Below, piece by piece: positions 1 through 8,730 of a stretch of 28,171 nt of DNA. Origin of the DNA: a virus; IMG/VR virus record IMGVR_UViG_3300027659_000166, positions 1 to 28,171 of that record, one strand, 5' to 3'. The notes under the pieces were generated by a model, which had not been told where the DNA came from, did not search any database, and saw nothing but the letters and a program-made list of their open reading frames with translations. The translations under genes and the position numbers were made by a program. How positions within the stretch are numbered: position 1 is the stretch's first letter; every line of letters starts with the position of its first letter.

Positions 1-1
1 A

Positions 2-823
2 GCGCAAGATCCAAATTTATCAAAGGAAGTTCAAATAAACCTACCTAGAATGACGTTTGAATTAGATTCAATCGTATACGATCCGTTGAGAAAAGTTTCT
101 GCGTTTCAAAAATATTTTGCTCCTAAATCAAACACAGAAATAAAAACCACATACTCAACTCCATATAATTTTAATTTTTCGCTAAACATATTTGTTCGAA
201 ATACTGAAGACGGAACACAAATAATAGAGCAAATACTACCATATTTTAATCCTGATTATACATTATCAATTAATTTTGTTGATATAAGCGATCCTATTGA
301 TGTTCCTATCATATTAGAAAGCGTCAGCTATTCAGTCGAAGACGAAGGAGCAATGGAATCTCTTCGAACTATTGTTTGGACATTACAATTTACAGTTAAA
401 GCATATCTCTTTGGTCCAATAACAAATACTGCAATAATCAGACAATCAACAGCAAATACATTCGATAGCATTTATAATGCTACTGGTAGTAGAACAATTA
501 CACTAACAAATGGAACTGGTGATTATAAACTTGGGGAATTGGTATATATTGGGCAATCAATAAAAAATATTGATGCATCGGCATATGTTGACCAATGGAA
601 TAATGTTAGCAATACATTAATTGTGTCATCATCTAGCGGAACATTTTCAGTTAATAATGTGTTAACTGGTGCAGTGTCAAATACTGCATATAAAATATCT
701 TCGTTTGATCTTGTGGATAAAAAGATTACCAATTTAACAGTAAGACCTAATCCATCAACGTCAAATATTAATACTGCTTTCGGATTCGATGAAACACTAG
801 AAGAATATCCAAATATAACATGA
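2..823 (+). CDS. 15: Tail sheath stabilizer/completion protein gp15-like (5' truncated)
   Basis: This is the C-terminal part of a T4 gp15-type protein, which caps the contractile tail at the sheath/head-proximal end and joins it to the head. The frame is open to the left edge of the window, so the ATG at 50 is probably internal. The codons before it (QDPNLSKEVQINLPR) run straight into MTFELDSIVYDPLRK, resembling the conserved LPRM(S/T)FE stretch I recall from gp15 relatives. At least 273 residues are visible, close to the full length of T4 gp15. The stop overlaps the next gene as ATGA. Its place immediately before the terminase genes 16 and 17 matches the T4 order. The identification rests on this stretch and on gene order; the N-terminus lies outside the window. 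Confidence 0.8.
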   Translation, partial: AQDPNLSKEVQINLPRMTFELDSIVYDPLRKVSAFQKYFAPKSNTEIKTTYSTPYNFNFSLNIFVRNTEDGTQIIEQILPYFNPDYTLSINFVDISDPIDVPIILESVSYSVEDEGAMESLRTIVWTLQFTVKAYLFGPITNTAIIRQSTANTFDSIYNATGSRTITLTNGTGDYKLGELVYIGQSIKNIDASAYVDQWNNVSNTLIVSSSSGTFSVNNVLTGAVSNTAYKISSFDLVDKKITNLTVRPNPSTSNINTAFGFDETLEEYPNIT

Positions 824-1227
824 GTAAAGTTGACGAAAATTTATCTAATATATTGAATACTGATTATATTCCTGTCGTGAGAGAAGATAAACCAGTAACA
901 ATACATCAATCAGAAAACGAAAATCCTGATGCTGACTATTCTCGTGCTAATTATTACAACCTTATCGAAAAAGGTAACGAAGCGTTGGACGGGATTTTAG
1001 AAGTAGCAAAAGAATCGCAGCACCCAAGAGCGTATGAAGTAGCAGCAAACATGATCAAAAATCTCTCTGACGTTACAGAGAAATTAATGATTCTTCAAAA
1101 GCAGCAGCAAGAACTTCAACCAAAAGAATCAGCAGCTCCAACTAATATCAATGTAGACAAGGCAGTATTCATTGGAAGCACTGCCGAGTTATTGCGACAA
1201 CTAAAGAATGAATCAAATAGCGGTTAA
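820..1227 (+). CDS. 16: Small terminase subunit (gp16-like)
   Basis: A 135-residue predicted terminase small subunit, which recognises concatemeric phage DNA and regulates the large-subunit packaging motor. The protein is mostly helical. Its middle (about residues 45-95) has a helical, coiled-coil-like character with the sequence AYEVAANMIKNLSDVTEKLM, and a Gln-rich stretch (QKQQQEL) follows. This is the usual pattern of the oligomerisation core of T4-like small subunits. The N-terminus is acidic and probably flexible. It overlaps gene 15 by four bases (ATGA) and the large-subunit gene by 20 bases, which suggests translational coupling. Length is slightly below T4 gp16. The call rests on position and helical pattern, because small subunits diverge strongly. 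Confidence 0.85.
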   Translation: MSKVDENLSNILNTDYIPVVREDKPVTIHQSENENPDADYSRANYYNLIEKGNEALDGILEVAKESQHPRAYEVAANMIKNLSDVTEKLMILQKQQQELQPKESAAPTNINVDKAVFIGSTAELLRQLKNESNSG

Positions 1228-2839
1228 ACTAAAGCATTATCTTGGTAATCCCAAGCTGAAGCGAGTGAACATGGCGATGAATCTGACTGAAGATCAGGTC
1301 AGAGAATTCGTCAAGTGCGCACAAGATCCAACATACTTTATCGAAAACTATGTTAAGATTATCACACTTGATAAAGGTTTTGTTCAAATCGATCTTTATC
1401 CTTTCCAAAAACAAGTCGTCAATGACATTAATAACAATCGTCGTGTGATTGTAAAGGCAGGTCGTCAGGTTGGTAAAACTACGATTATCGTTGGATATAT
1501 TCTCTGGTATATTCTATTCAATCAAGATAAGACCGTTGCTATTCTTGCTAACAAAGCCAGCACATCAAGAGAAATTCTTGCTCGCATCAAGTTGGCATAT
1601 GAAGCATTGCCGATGTGGATTCAGCAAGGCGTAAAAGTTTGGAACAAGGGCGACATTGAATTGGAGAATGGATGTCGTGTTCTCGCTAACTCTACTGCCT
1701 CCAGTGCGATTCGTGGTTTCTCTATCTCGCTACTCTATCTTGACGAGTTTGCATTCGTGCCAAGTAATATTGCTGAAGAATTTTTCACGTCCGTGTATCC
1801 TACGATTTCTTCTGGTGAGACCTCTAAGATTCTTATCTCTTCAACACCAAATGGCATGAATCACTTTTATAGAATGTGGACTGAAGCGGTTGAAGGTCAA
1901 AACGGATTTACTCATGTTGAAGCAAACTGGCGACAGGTTCCAGGAAGAACTCAGCAATGGGCAGATGAACAGCGACGAGTTCTTGGTGAACAGAAGTTTA
2001 TGCAAGAAATGGAATGCGAGTTCATGGGCTCATCTGGAACGTTACTCTCTGCAGCTGGTCTTAAATCTCTTGCTTTTATAAAACCATTGCATTTGACTGA
2101 GAATGGGATTAAAATTTATCAAGCACCGATTCCAGAACATACATATGTTATAGTAGCTGATACTTCTAGAGGAAGAGGATTAGATTATTCTGCATTCAGT
2201 GTAATCGATGTAACTAGTATTCCGTATCATCAAGTTTGCTCATATAAAGATAATAATATTAGTCCATTGGTTTATCCATCCATCATTAAGCGCATGGGCG
2301 AGTATTATAATCAAGCCTATGCGTTAGTGGAAATTAATGATAACGGTCAACAAATAGTAGATTCTTTATTCGAAGATTATGAATACGAAAATATTTTATC
2401 TACTGTTGACGTTAAGGGTAAAATTGCGCTGACATGGGGATATGGGAATAAGTCGCAACGTGGAATACGCACAACTAAATCTGTCAAACGTTTGGGATGT
2501 TCTCTCCTTAAAACTCTTGTAGAATCTGAAAAACTCCTCATACAAGATTTTGATACAATTTCTGAATTATCTACATTTGTAACTAAAGGTAGCAGTTATG
2601 AGGCTGAAGAAGGTAGTCATGATGATCTCGTCATGACTTTGGTGTTGTTTTCTTGGATAACAAATCAATCGTTTTTCGCAGATTTAACCAACACGAATAT
2701 TAAACAAAAGCTGCATGAAGAACAAATGCGTCAAATTGAAGAGGAATCCCTGCCAAATTTTCTAGCAGGTCATGTTGATATAGATAATAATGATGGATTT
2801 GTGGAAAATGGAAGTTATTGGACCGTAGTAAAATCTTAA
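1208..2839 (+). CDS. 17: Large terminase subunit, ATPase and nuclease (gp17-like)
   Basis: This is the DNA-packaging motor, which cuts concatemers and pumps DNA into the prohead through the portal. The N-terminal ATPase domain has a Walker A motif GRQVGKTT at residues 85-92 and a Walker B motif LLYLDE ending in D179-E180. The C-terminal RNase H-like nuclease domain shows the three expected acidic positions: D318 in VADTSRGRG, E375 in VEINDNG, and D472-D473 in SHDDLVM. Length (543) is a little shorter than T4 gp17 (610). The start overlaps the small-subunit gene by 20 bases, and the conserved-looking YLGNPKLKR near the N-terminus supports this start. Base composition changes inside the gene: the ATPase half is clearly richer in G+C than the nuclease half. 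Confidence 0.97.
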   Translation: MNQIAVKLKHYLGNPKLKRVNMAMNLTEDQVREFVKCAQDPTYFIENYVKIITLDKGFVQIDLYPFQKQVVNDINNNRRVIVKAGRQVGKTTIIVGYILWYILFNQDKTVAILANKASTSREILARIKLAYEALPMWIQQGVKVWNKGDIELENGCRVLANSTASSAIRGFSISLLYLDEFAFVPSNIAEEFFTSVYPTISSGETSKILISSTPNGMNHFYRMWTEAVEGQNGFTHVEANWRQVPGRTQQWADEQRRVLGEQKFMQEMECEFMGSSGTLLSAAGLKSLAFIKPLHLTENGIKIYQAPIPEHTYVIVADTSRGRGLDYSAFSVIDVTSIPYHQVCSYKDNNISPLVYPSIIKRMGEYYNQAYALVEINDNGQQIVDSLFEDYEYENILSTVDVKGKIALTWGYGNKSQRGIRTTKSVKRLGCSLLKTLVESEKLLIQDFDTISELSTFVTKGSSYEAEEGSHDDLVMTLVLFSWITNQSFFADLTNTNIKQKLHEEQMRQIEEESLPNFLAGHVDIDNNDGFVENGSYWTVVKS

Positions 2840-2851
2840 AATCAGCGTTTT

Positions 2852-2859
2852 ACTAAATA
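2852..2859 (+). promoter_or_regulatory. Putative T4-type late promoter upstream of sheath gene
   Basis: The element ACTAAATA lies in the 59-base gap before the sheath gene, about 40 bases upstream of its ATG. It keeps the TAAATA core of the T4 late -10 element TATAAATA. The same CTAAATA core occurs before the tube-like gene at 11275. A gp55-type late sigma factor is encoded in this window, so late promoters are expected. Two mismatches to the T4 consensus keep this tentative. Confidence 0.45.
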
Positions 2860-2898
2860 ATTTGTAGATTCTTAATTCTCCAAAACAGGAGTAAAACC

Positions 2899-4638
2899 AT
2901 GGCATTTTTAGTTTCTCCAGGAGTTAATACTTCTGAAATTGATTTAACAACAGCAGTTCCATCAGTTGGAACTTCGACAGGCGGAACAGTAGGAGTATTT
3001 CGTTGGGGTCCAGCGAATACTGTTGTTCAAATCAACAGCGAATCAAATCTAGTTGAAAAATTTTTTGAACCAGACTCAAATTCTGCAGTTTCTTTCCTTT
3101 CAGCTGCAAACTTCTTAGCATACGGCAACGATTTGCGAGTAGTTCGCGTAATTAACCCAACTGCTGGCGCTAATAGTTCAAATAATGCAGTCTCAAATTC
3201 AAGCCATAATATCACTGTGGCTAACGATGATAGTTATTTTAACAATAATTATTCTGCAGCAAATACACTAGTTCAATTCGCAGCAAGATATCCTGGATCT
3301 GTGGGAAATTCTCTTAAGGTTTCAGTATGTGCTTCAGAATCTGCATTTTCAGGTTGGGCATATGCAACATTTTTCGATGGCGCGCCAAATACATCAAATT
3401 TTGCAGTTTCAGCTGGCGCAACAAACATTAAAGATGAACTACACATCGTAGTTGTCGATGAAGATGGATTGTTAACAGGAACAGCTAATACTGTCCTAGA
3501 AAGATGGTCTAATTTGTCGAAAGCATCAGATGCTCGCGGCGATGACGGATCAACAATATTCTATAAAGAATTTTTATATAGAAATTCTAGATATATTCAT
3601 TGGTTAGGACATCCAACAGGATCTAATAGCACTAATGCTTGGGGTCAAACTGTAGGAACCGTCAATGCATCAGGAGATGGTTTCCATCAACCAGCTGTCG
3701 CAACATATTCATTATCTAATGGATCAGATGGATCTGTAACTGAATCGAATATGACTAATGCGATTGATTTGTTTAACAATAAAGAAAAAATTGATGTGTC
3801 ATTATTATTTGCAGGCGATTGTGGAGTTGGTTCAAATTCAGCCATTAGCAGCGCAACAGTTGCAAACAAATACTTAACAATAGCTGACACTCGTAAGGAT
3901 TGCGTGGCTTTCATATCTCCTACTCAAGCAAATGTCGTAGGAACTCAAGCTTCTGCAACTAACATTACTGCATATCGCGCACTGTTAAGCGATACATCTT
4001 ATGGCTTTATGGATAGTGGATGGAAGTATCAATACGATAAGTATAACGATGTTTATCGATACGTTCCATTAAATGCGGATATAGCAGGATTATGTGTAAG
4101 AACTGATCTACAACGTGATCCATGGTTCTCTCCAGCTGGACTCAATCGCGGGCAAATTCGCAACGTAGTTAAACTTGCATATAACCCAACGCAATCAGAA
4201 CGCGATACTCTTTACAAGGCTGGTGTAAATCCAGTTGTTTCATTCCCAGGCGATGGAACAATATTGTTTGGAGATAAAACATTACAAGGTAGACCTTCTG
4301 CCTTTGATCGCATTAATGTTCGTAGATTGTTTATTGTTCTAGAAAAAGCAATTTCAGCTGCAGCAAGATCAAGTCTCTTCGAATTCAATGATGAGTTTAC
4401 AAGAGCACAATTCGTTGGTCTAGTTGAGCCGTTCTTGCGCGATGTTCAAGGTAGACGCGGTATTTTTGATTTTAGAGTTGTATGTGACGACACAAATAAT
4501 ACTGCTGCAGTTATAGACAGAAACGAATTTGTTGGCGACATTTACATCAAACCAGCAAGAAGCGTCAATTTCATTCAGCTAAACTTTGTTGCGGTTCGCA
4601 GCGGTGTAGCCTTTGATGAAATTGTAGGTCGTTTCTAA
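2899..4638 (+). CDS. 18: Tail sheath protein (gp18-like)
   Basis: This is the contractile sheath subunit that surrounds the tail tube and drives injection. It has 579 residues, shorter than T4 gp18 (659). The N-terminus MAFLVSPGVNTSEIDLTTAVPSV is the typical sheath opening, which inserts into neighbouring subunits. The C-terminal third carries the conserved core: GLNRGQIRNV, then VNPVVSFPGDGTILFGDKTL, and finally FEFNDEFTRAQFVGLVEPFLRD spread over the last 120 residues. A good Shine-Dalgarno (CAGGAG) precedes the ATG. The tube gene follows 28 bases downstream, as in T4. The middle region (about 90-260) is Asn/Ser-rich and is the surface-exposed insertion that varies most in this family. Confidence 0.96.
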   Translation: MAFLVSPGVNTSEIDLTTAVPSVGTSTGGTVGVFRWGPANTVVQINSESNLVEKFFEPDSNSAVSFLSAANFLAYGNDLRVVRVINPTAGANSSNNAVSNSSHNITVANDDSYFNNNYSAANTLVQFAARYPGSVGNSLKVSVCASESAFSGWAYATFFDGAPNTSNFAVSAGATNIKDELHIVVVDEDGLLTGTANTVLERWSNLSKASDARGDDGSTIFYKEFLYRNSRYIHWLGHPTGSNSTNAWGQTVGTVNASGDGFHQPAVATYSLSNGSDGSVTESNMTNAIDLFNNKEKIDVSLLFAGDCGVGSNSAISSATVANKYLTIADTRKDCVAFISPTQANVVGTQASATNITAYRALLSDTSYGFMDSGWKYQYDKYNDVYRYVPLNADIAGLCVRTDLQRDPWFSPAGLNRGQIRNVVKLAYNPTQSERDTLYKAGVNPVVSFPGDGTILFGDKTLQGRPSAFDRINVRRLFIVLEKAISAAARSSLFEFNDEFTRAQFVGLVEPFLRDVQGRRGIFDFRVVCDDTNNTAAVIDRNEFVGDIYIKPARSVNFIQLNFVAVRSGVAFDEIVGRF

Positions 4639-4666
4639 TTAACTAGGATAAAGTCAGGAGAATAAG

Positions 4667-5212
4667 ATGGCTTTCAATGTAACAGAATTTCGTTCAGAAA
4701 TGCAGTTTGATGGCGCACGCGCTAATTTATTTGAGGTTGAGATGAATTTTCCTTTCTTTTCTCTACCAGGTAATGCTGCTAGAAAATTAAGATTTGTGTG
4801 TAAAACTGCGCAGATTCCTGGATCGACTCTCGGAATTGTGCCAGTTCAATATTTTGGACGTGAGGTTAAATTTGCAGGAAATAGAACGTTTGCAGATTGG
4901 ACAGTAACAATACTAAACGATGAAGATTTTGTTGTTCGTAATGCATTCGAAAGATGGATGAACGGCATTAACTCTCATAGATTTAACACTCGAGCTGGAG
5001 TTGCCTCATCACCAACTTCTTATGGCACCGATGCTTTTGTTAGACATTATGGCAAAACAGGTAAAGTAATTAAGTCATATAAGTTTATTGGTCTATTCCC
5101 AAATGATTTATCTCCAATCGATTTAGACTGGGGAAATAATGATTCTATCGAAGAATACTCAGTGACATTTGCATATCAATGGTGGGAAGCAGTCGCCGAA
5201 AACGTGGTTTAA
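4667..5212 (+). CDS. 19: Tail tube protein (gp19-like)
   Basis: A 181-residue inner tail tube subunit through which DNA passes into the host. The N-terminal half contains a strand-rich segment with FVCKTAQIPGSTLGIVPVQYFGREVKFAG, the tube-fold signature in which an IPG turn is followed by a beta strand. It ends with IEEYSVTFAYQWWEAV, also typical of gp19 relatives. It has a Shine-Dalgarno (CAGGAGAA) and sits directly after the sheath gene and before the portal gene, the T4 order. A second protein with the same kind of fold is encoded at 11275-11823. Length is close to T4 gp19 (163). Confidence 0.95.
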   Translation: MAFNVTEFRSEMQFDGARANLFEVEMNFPFFSLPGNAARKLRFVCKTAQIPGSTLGIVPVQYFGREVKFAGNRTFADWTVTILNDEDFVVRNAFERWMNGINSHRFNTRAGVASSPTSYGTDAFVRHYGKTGKVIKSYKFIGLFPNDLSPIDLDWGNNDSIEEYSVTFAYQWWEAVAENVV

Positions 5213-5247
5213 TTCCCCGCTATTAAATTTTATCATGGAGTTAAAAT

Positions 5248-6828
5248 ATGGCTATTAATTTATTTGGCTGGGAAATTATTAGATCTGAGTCTAATAAAAA
5301 TTTGCAACCAGCAATAACAGCACCCACAACAGATGATGGTGCGATTTCGATCAGCTCTGGTGGATATTTTGGATCTTATTTAGATTTAGAAACCTCATTT
5401 AAAAATGAAGGAGATTTAATTACACGCTATAGAGAAATGGCTATGCAGCCAGAACTCGAAGCTGCAGTTGACGATATTATTAATGAATCAATCGTGCATG
5501 ATGTAACGGGAAAATCTGTTACAATTATATTAGATGATCTAGAACAACCAGATAATATTAAAGATATGATTCGTGAAGAATTTGAATTAATTCTTCGTAA
5601 ACTTAATTTTTCTAACGAAGGGCATGATATTTTTAGACGCTGGTATATCGATGGTCGTTTATATTTCCAAGTATTAATTGATGAAAAACAACCTAAACTT
5701 GGTATACAAGAATTAGTTTATGTTGATCCTCGTAAAATTAAAAAAGTTCGTAATGTTGTAAAGAAAAAAGATCCTAGAACTAATGTCGAAGTCGTCACAG
5801 GCACTCAAGAATTTTATGTCTATAACGATAAAGCCACTACACTCGGTCAAACATTTATAACCTCACCGACTGATAGTGGAATCAAGATTGCTACTGATTC
5901 AATTGTGAACGTAAATTCTGGATTAATGGATCCAAAGAAACAAATGGTTTTATCATATCTACATAAAGCCATTAAACCTTTAAATCAATTGCGTATGGTT
6001 GAAGATGCGGTTGTTATCTACCGCCTATCACGTGCGCCAGAGCGTCGTGTGTTTTATATTGATGTTGGCAATATGCCTAAAATCAAAGCAGAACAATATC
6101 TTCGCGATATGATGACTAAATTTAGAAATAAAATTGTATATGATTCTTCAACTGGCGAAGTTAAAGACGATCGCAAGTTTATGTCAATGATGGAAGATTT
6201 TTGGATTCCACGTCGAGGTGAAGGTAAGTCTACAGAAATTACAACACTACCTTCAGGACAAAATCTCGGTGAATTATCTGATGTTAGATATTTTGAACAA
6301 AAATTGTTTAAGTCATTAAACGTTCCTATTTCAAGATTAGAATCAACAACAGGATTTTCTCTAGGAAGAACATCAGAAATTACTAGAGACGAATTAAAAT
6401 TTATGAAATTTATTGAGAGATTAAGAGCAAAATTTAGTATATTGTTTGACGATTTAATGGAACGACAACTATCATTGAAAGGCATTTGCTCAGTAGATGA
6501 ATGGAAAGAAATTAGAGAAAAGATTCATTATGATTTCTTAAAAGATAATAATTTTGCAGAATTAAAAGAATCTGAACTTTTAATGTCAAGAATGCAAACT
6601 ATGCAATTGATAGACCCATACATTGGAACATATTTCTCCAAAGCATGGGTCAAAAAACATGTTTTACATTTGTCTGAAGAAGATCAACAATTGATTGACA
6701 GTCAATTAAAAGAAGATGAAATTAATGAGCCTAGTTTGCAGCAACCGATTCCAACTGTTGCAGCTAATAAAGCGAATAACGAATCTGAATCGATTGACAG
6801 TTTATTCATGAATCAAATAAATAAATAA
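5248..6828 (+). CDS. 20: Portal protein (gp20-like)
   Basis: This is the head portal vertex protein: a dodecameric ring that starts prohead assembly, serves as the DNA channel and docks the terminase and the tail. Length (526) is almost identical to T4 gp20 (524). Typical gp20 stretches are visible: AVDDIINESIVHD near residues 73-85, QELVYVDPRKIKKVR near 155-170, RAPERRVFYIDVGNMP near 260-275, and LGELSDVRYFEQKLFKSLNVP near 335-357. The last 40 residues are polar and probably disordered. The Shine-Dalgarno ATGGAG precedes the ATG by eight bases. Confidence 0.97.
   Translation: MAINLFGWEIIRSESNKNLQPAITAPTTDDGAISISSGGYFGSYLDLETSFKNEGDLITRYREMAMQPELEAAVDDIINESIVHDVTGKSVTIILDDLEQPDNIKDMIREEFELILRKLNFSNEGHDIFRRWYIDGRLYFQVLIDEKQPKLGIQELVYVDPRKIKKVRNVVKKKDPRTNVEVVTGTQEFYVYNDKATTLGQTFITSPTDSGIKIATDSIVNVNSGLMDPKKQMVLSYLHKAIKPLNQLRMVEDAVVIYRLSRAPERRVFYIDVGNMPKIKAEQYLRDMMTKFRNKIVYDSSTGEVKDDRKFMSMMEDFWIPRRGEGKSTEITTLPSGQNLGELSDVRYFEQKLFKSLNVPISRLESTTGFSLGRTSEITRDELKFMKFIERLRAKFSILFDDLMERQLSLKGICSVDEWKEIREKIHYDFLKDNNFAELKESELLMSRMQTMQLIDPYIGTYFSKAWVKKHVLHLSEEDQQLIDSQLKEDEINEPSLQQPIPTVAANKANNESESIDSLFMNQINK
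6820..6827 (+). promoter_or_regulatory. Putative T4-type late promoter at end of portal gene
   Basis: AATAAATA matches the T4 late consensus TATAAATA at seven of eight positions. It overlaps the portal stop codon and lies 14 bases before the gp67-like start. The following bases (ATATT) make a 12-base run, ATAAATAATATT, identical to the run before the scaffold gene at 8724-8735. The AT-rich setting makes a chance match possible, and the distance to the ATG leaves room for only a very short leader. Confidence 0.4.
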
Positions 6829-6841
6829 TATTGGAGTTTTT

Positions 6842-7096
6842 ATGAGCACTTTAGAATTAGTTAATGCTGCAATTTCAGGAGATCGTGACCAAGCGATTTT
6901 AAATTTTAATTCTATATTAGCATCTAAAGTATCTGATGCGCTTGAAATTAAAAAAGTTGAACTAGCAACAAATTTATTAACACCACAAGAAGAACAGAAT
7001 GACACTACAGAAAATTCGATTGATGTTGATGGAACAGATGGGACAGAGCTCTTATCAGAACCAGAACCTCAATCTACAGAAACAGAACAAAACTAA
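6842..7096 (+). CDS. 67: Prohead core protein (gp67-like)
   Basis: A small acidic protein of 84 residues, near T4 gp67 in size (80) and in the gene-67 position between the portal and the prohead protease. The N-terminal half (ELVNAAISGDRDQAILNFNSILASKVSDALEIKK) is a predicted helix of the type seen in gp67-like core proteins of aquatic T4-like phages. The C-terminal half is a low-complexity acidic tail rich in Glu, Thr and Gln. Core proteins of this class fill the prohead and are normally degraded by the gp21 protease. A clear Shine-Dalgarno (TTGGAG) lies before the ATG. The assignment is by position, size and charge more than by a diagnostic motif. Confidence 0.7.
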   Translation: MSTLELVNAAISGDRDQAILNFNSILASKVSDALEIKKVELATNLLTPQEEQNDTTENSIDVDGTDGTELLSEPEPQSTETEQN

Positions 7097-7136
7097 AGAT
7101 CTTCGAATCAATCAGCTAGTTCGAAGCGGTGGGTTG

Positions 7137-7775
7137 ATGAAACCTAGTGAGATTTCTGCACTTAAGGTTGCAATGATGCGACATAAGAAAGTTGGGGATA
7201 TAGCAAAATTGCCAAAAAATCAAAGAGATTTATTGAATAGATACTACCAACAAACTAGCGATGCTGCTGTTCAAACACAACAATCATATGCTGCTGTTCG
7301 TAAAAACATTAAAGAAGAAAAAATAGAAGAAAGAGTTGCTGTCGCGACAGATCCGCCAATGGTTCTTATTCTAAAGAGACGTGGCGTAAGAATTTTCCCA
7401 GACGGAAAACGTGTTGCCTTATATGCTAATGAAAAATTAGGATTATCATTCACAATTCCGTATAGTTCAAATAAACAAGAACAAGAAATTGTTGGTGTTC
7501 AATCAGAAGAAACTGAAATGCTCGAGAGTATCGAGCAAGTATCAGCATATGCGCAACAAGAACAACCTAAAGCATCAGCAAAACATATGAAGTTTGCTGA
7601 TGGATCAAAATTAAAAGTCAGTCATGGTGCAGCAAAAGCCATTCATATGGTGCATGGTGCATTGAATGATGAGAATAAAAAGAAGTTTGCTGATATGCTT
7701 ACAAGCCCAAAGGGGTTTGAAAAAGCGGCACATTTTGCGTTAAGCAGAGTCAAATTTACAATTGGTGACGAATGA
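7137..7775 (+). CDS. Prohead core / head-assembly protein (gp68 position)
   Basis: The function is not certain. The gene occupies the gp68 slot between gp67 and the prohead protease. The protein is polar and helical. A central strand-rich piece (PPMVLILKRRGVRIFPDGKRVALYANE) and a C-terminal piece (LKVSHGAAKAIHMVHGALNDENKKKF) resemble a domain pair I recall from uncharacterised head-region proteins of many phages. The ATG at 7137 has GGTGGG three bases upstream and starts a 212-residue protein. However, the same frame is open further left, and the codons before it (LRINQLVRSGGL) look like real coding sequence. A start at 7038 or 6999 inside the gp67 gene is therefore also possible, giving a product of up to 258 residues. 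Confidence 0.6.
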   Translation: MKPSEISALKVAMMRHKKVGDIAKLPKNQRDLLNRYYQQTSDAAVQTQQSYAAVRKNIKEEKIEERVAVATDPPMVLILKRRGVRIFPDGKRVALYANEKLGLSFTIPYSSNKQEQEIVGVQSEETEMLESIEQVSAYAQQEQPKASAKHMKFADGSKLKVSHGAAKAIHMVHGALNDENKKKFADMLTSPKGFEKAAHFALSRVKFTIGDE

Positions 7776-8074
7776 GTATTGTTTCAGAAATTGTAAGAGA
7801 AATTATTGCTGAAGCAAACGTCCAAAAAATGGGACGAAAGAAAATTATTCGTGCGCGAGTTCGAGGTGGCAAGGTTCAGCGTAGAAAGGTTGTGTCTGCC
7901 GTTAAAGGCTACACAATTCGTCGTGGCAAATTAACTAGAATGACATCGGCAGAAAGAATGCGCCGACGTTTATCGCAAAGAAAAGCAAAAATTAAACGCA
8001 AGGCTAAGATGGCGCGTGCATTAATTAAAAGAAAAAGATCTTTGAGAAAAAGAAAATCTATAGGGCTAAAGTAA
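7772..8074 (+). CDS. Very basic head-internal protein, likely DNA-binding
   Basis: A 100-residue protein dominated by Arg and Lys, with runs such as MRRRLSQRKAKIKRKAK and IKRKRSLRKRKS. The first 15 residues form a short amphipathic helix (MSIVSEIVREIIAEA). They contain I-A-E followed by A, which fits the (I/L)-x-E consensus cut by T4-type prohead protease. Cleavage there would release an almost purely basic peptide suited to neutralising packaged DNA. It overlaps the preceding gene by four bases and the protease gene by one base, so it belongs to the head-assembly operon. It has no assigned T4 counterpart that I can name with confidence. Role as a core or internal protein is inferred from charge, position and the cleavage motif. 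Confidence 0.6.
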   Translation: MSIVSEIVREIIAEANVQKMGRKKIIRARVRGGKVQRRKVVSAVKGYTIRRGKLTRMTSAERMRRRLSQRKAKIKRKAKMARALIKRKRSLRKRKSIGLK

Positions 8075-8718
8075 TGAAATTAATTACAGAAAATATTGAA
8101 GAAGTCAAATTAATCACCGAAGAAAAAAACGGTGTAAAAACTCTCTTTATTCAAGGTCCATTTCTGGTTGCAGAAATGAAAAATCGTAACGGTCGTATGT
8201 ATAAAACAGAAACTCTGGCTAAAGAGGTTGATCGTTACAATGAAGAATATGTTACTAAAAATCGCGCATTCGGTGAACTGGGTCATCCAGATTCCCCATC
8301 GATCAATTTAGATCGCGTATCACATTTAATCACTTCATTGAAACAAGAAGGAAATCAATGGATTGGTAAGGCGAAAATTCTTGAAACACCAATGGGTAAA
8401 ATCGCAAAATCTCTTATGGAAGGCGGCGCAACTCTAGGTGTCTCGTCACGTGGAATGGGTTCACTTAAAGAAGTGAACGGTATTAACGTGGTTCAAGATG
8501 ATTATTATCTAGCCACAGCGGCAGATATAGTGGCGGATCCTTCTGCTCCAGGTGCTTTTGTTCAAGGTATTATGGAAGGAAAGGAATGGGTATGGGATAA
8601 CGGTAAAGTCAAAGAAGTTGACATTAACGAATATTATACTCAAATTAAAACCGCAAAACAAAAACAAATCGACGATATATCGCTAAAGATATTCGAGAAT
8701 TTTGTGTCAAAACTTTAA
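8074..8718 (+). CDS. 21: Prohead core serine protease (gp21-like)
   Basis: This is the maturation protease of T4-like proheads (herpesvirus-assemblin-like family, MEROPS S77). It cuts scaffold, core and capsid proteins after (I/L)-x-E. The 214 residues match T4 gp21 (212). The N-terminal core has NRNGRMYKTETL and FGELGHPDSPSINLDRVSH, with the catalytic His at H71. The catalytic Ser lies in LGVSSRGMG (S124 or S125). The acidic partner is probably in AADIVADPSAPGAF. It begins on the last base of the basic-protein gene (TAATG) and is followed by the scaffold gene, as in T4. Confidence 0.95.
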   Translation: MKLITENIEEVKLITEEKNGVKTLFIQGPFLVAEMKNRNGRMYKTETLAKEVDRYNEEYVTKNRAFGELGHPDSPSINLDRVSHLITSLKQEGNQWIGKAKILETPMGKIAKSLMEGGATLGVSSRGMGSLKEVNGINVVQDDYYLATAADIVADPSAPGAFVQGIMEGKEWVWDNGKVKEVDINEYYTQIKTAKQKQIDDISLKIFENFVSKL

Positions 8719-8722
8719 AATT

Positions 8723-8730
8723 TATAAATA
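8723..8730 (+). promoter_or_regulatory. T4-type late promoter (TATAAATA) for the scaffold and capsid genes
   Basis: An exact match to the T4 late consensus TATAAATA sits five bases after the protease gene and 28 bases before the scaffold ATG. There is no -35 element, as expected for a gp55-type late promoter. The position suits separate, strong late expression of the scaffold and the major capsid protein, which end at the terminator at 11207. Confidence 0.7.

Noticed and set aside
7083-7139. Programmed frameshift fusing gp67 to the next frame
   Set aside because: It would require a +1 shift, and no slippery codon or pausing structure is visible at the gp67 stop. Separate translation is simpler.
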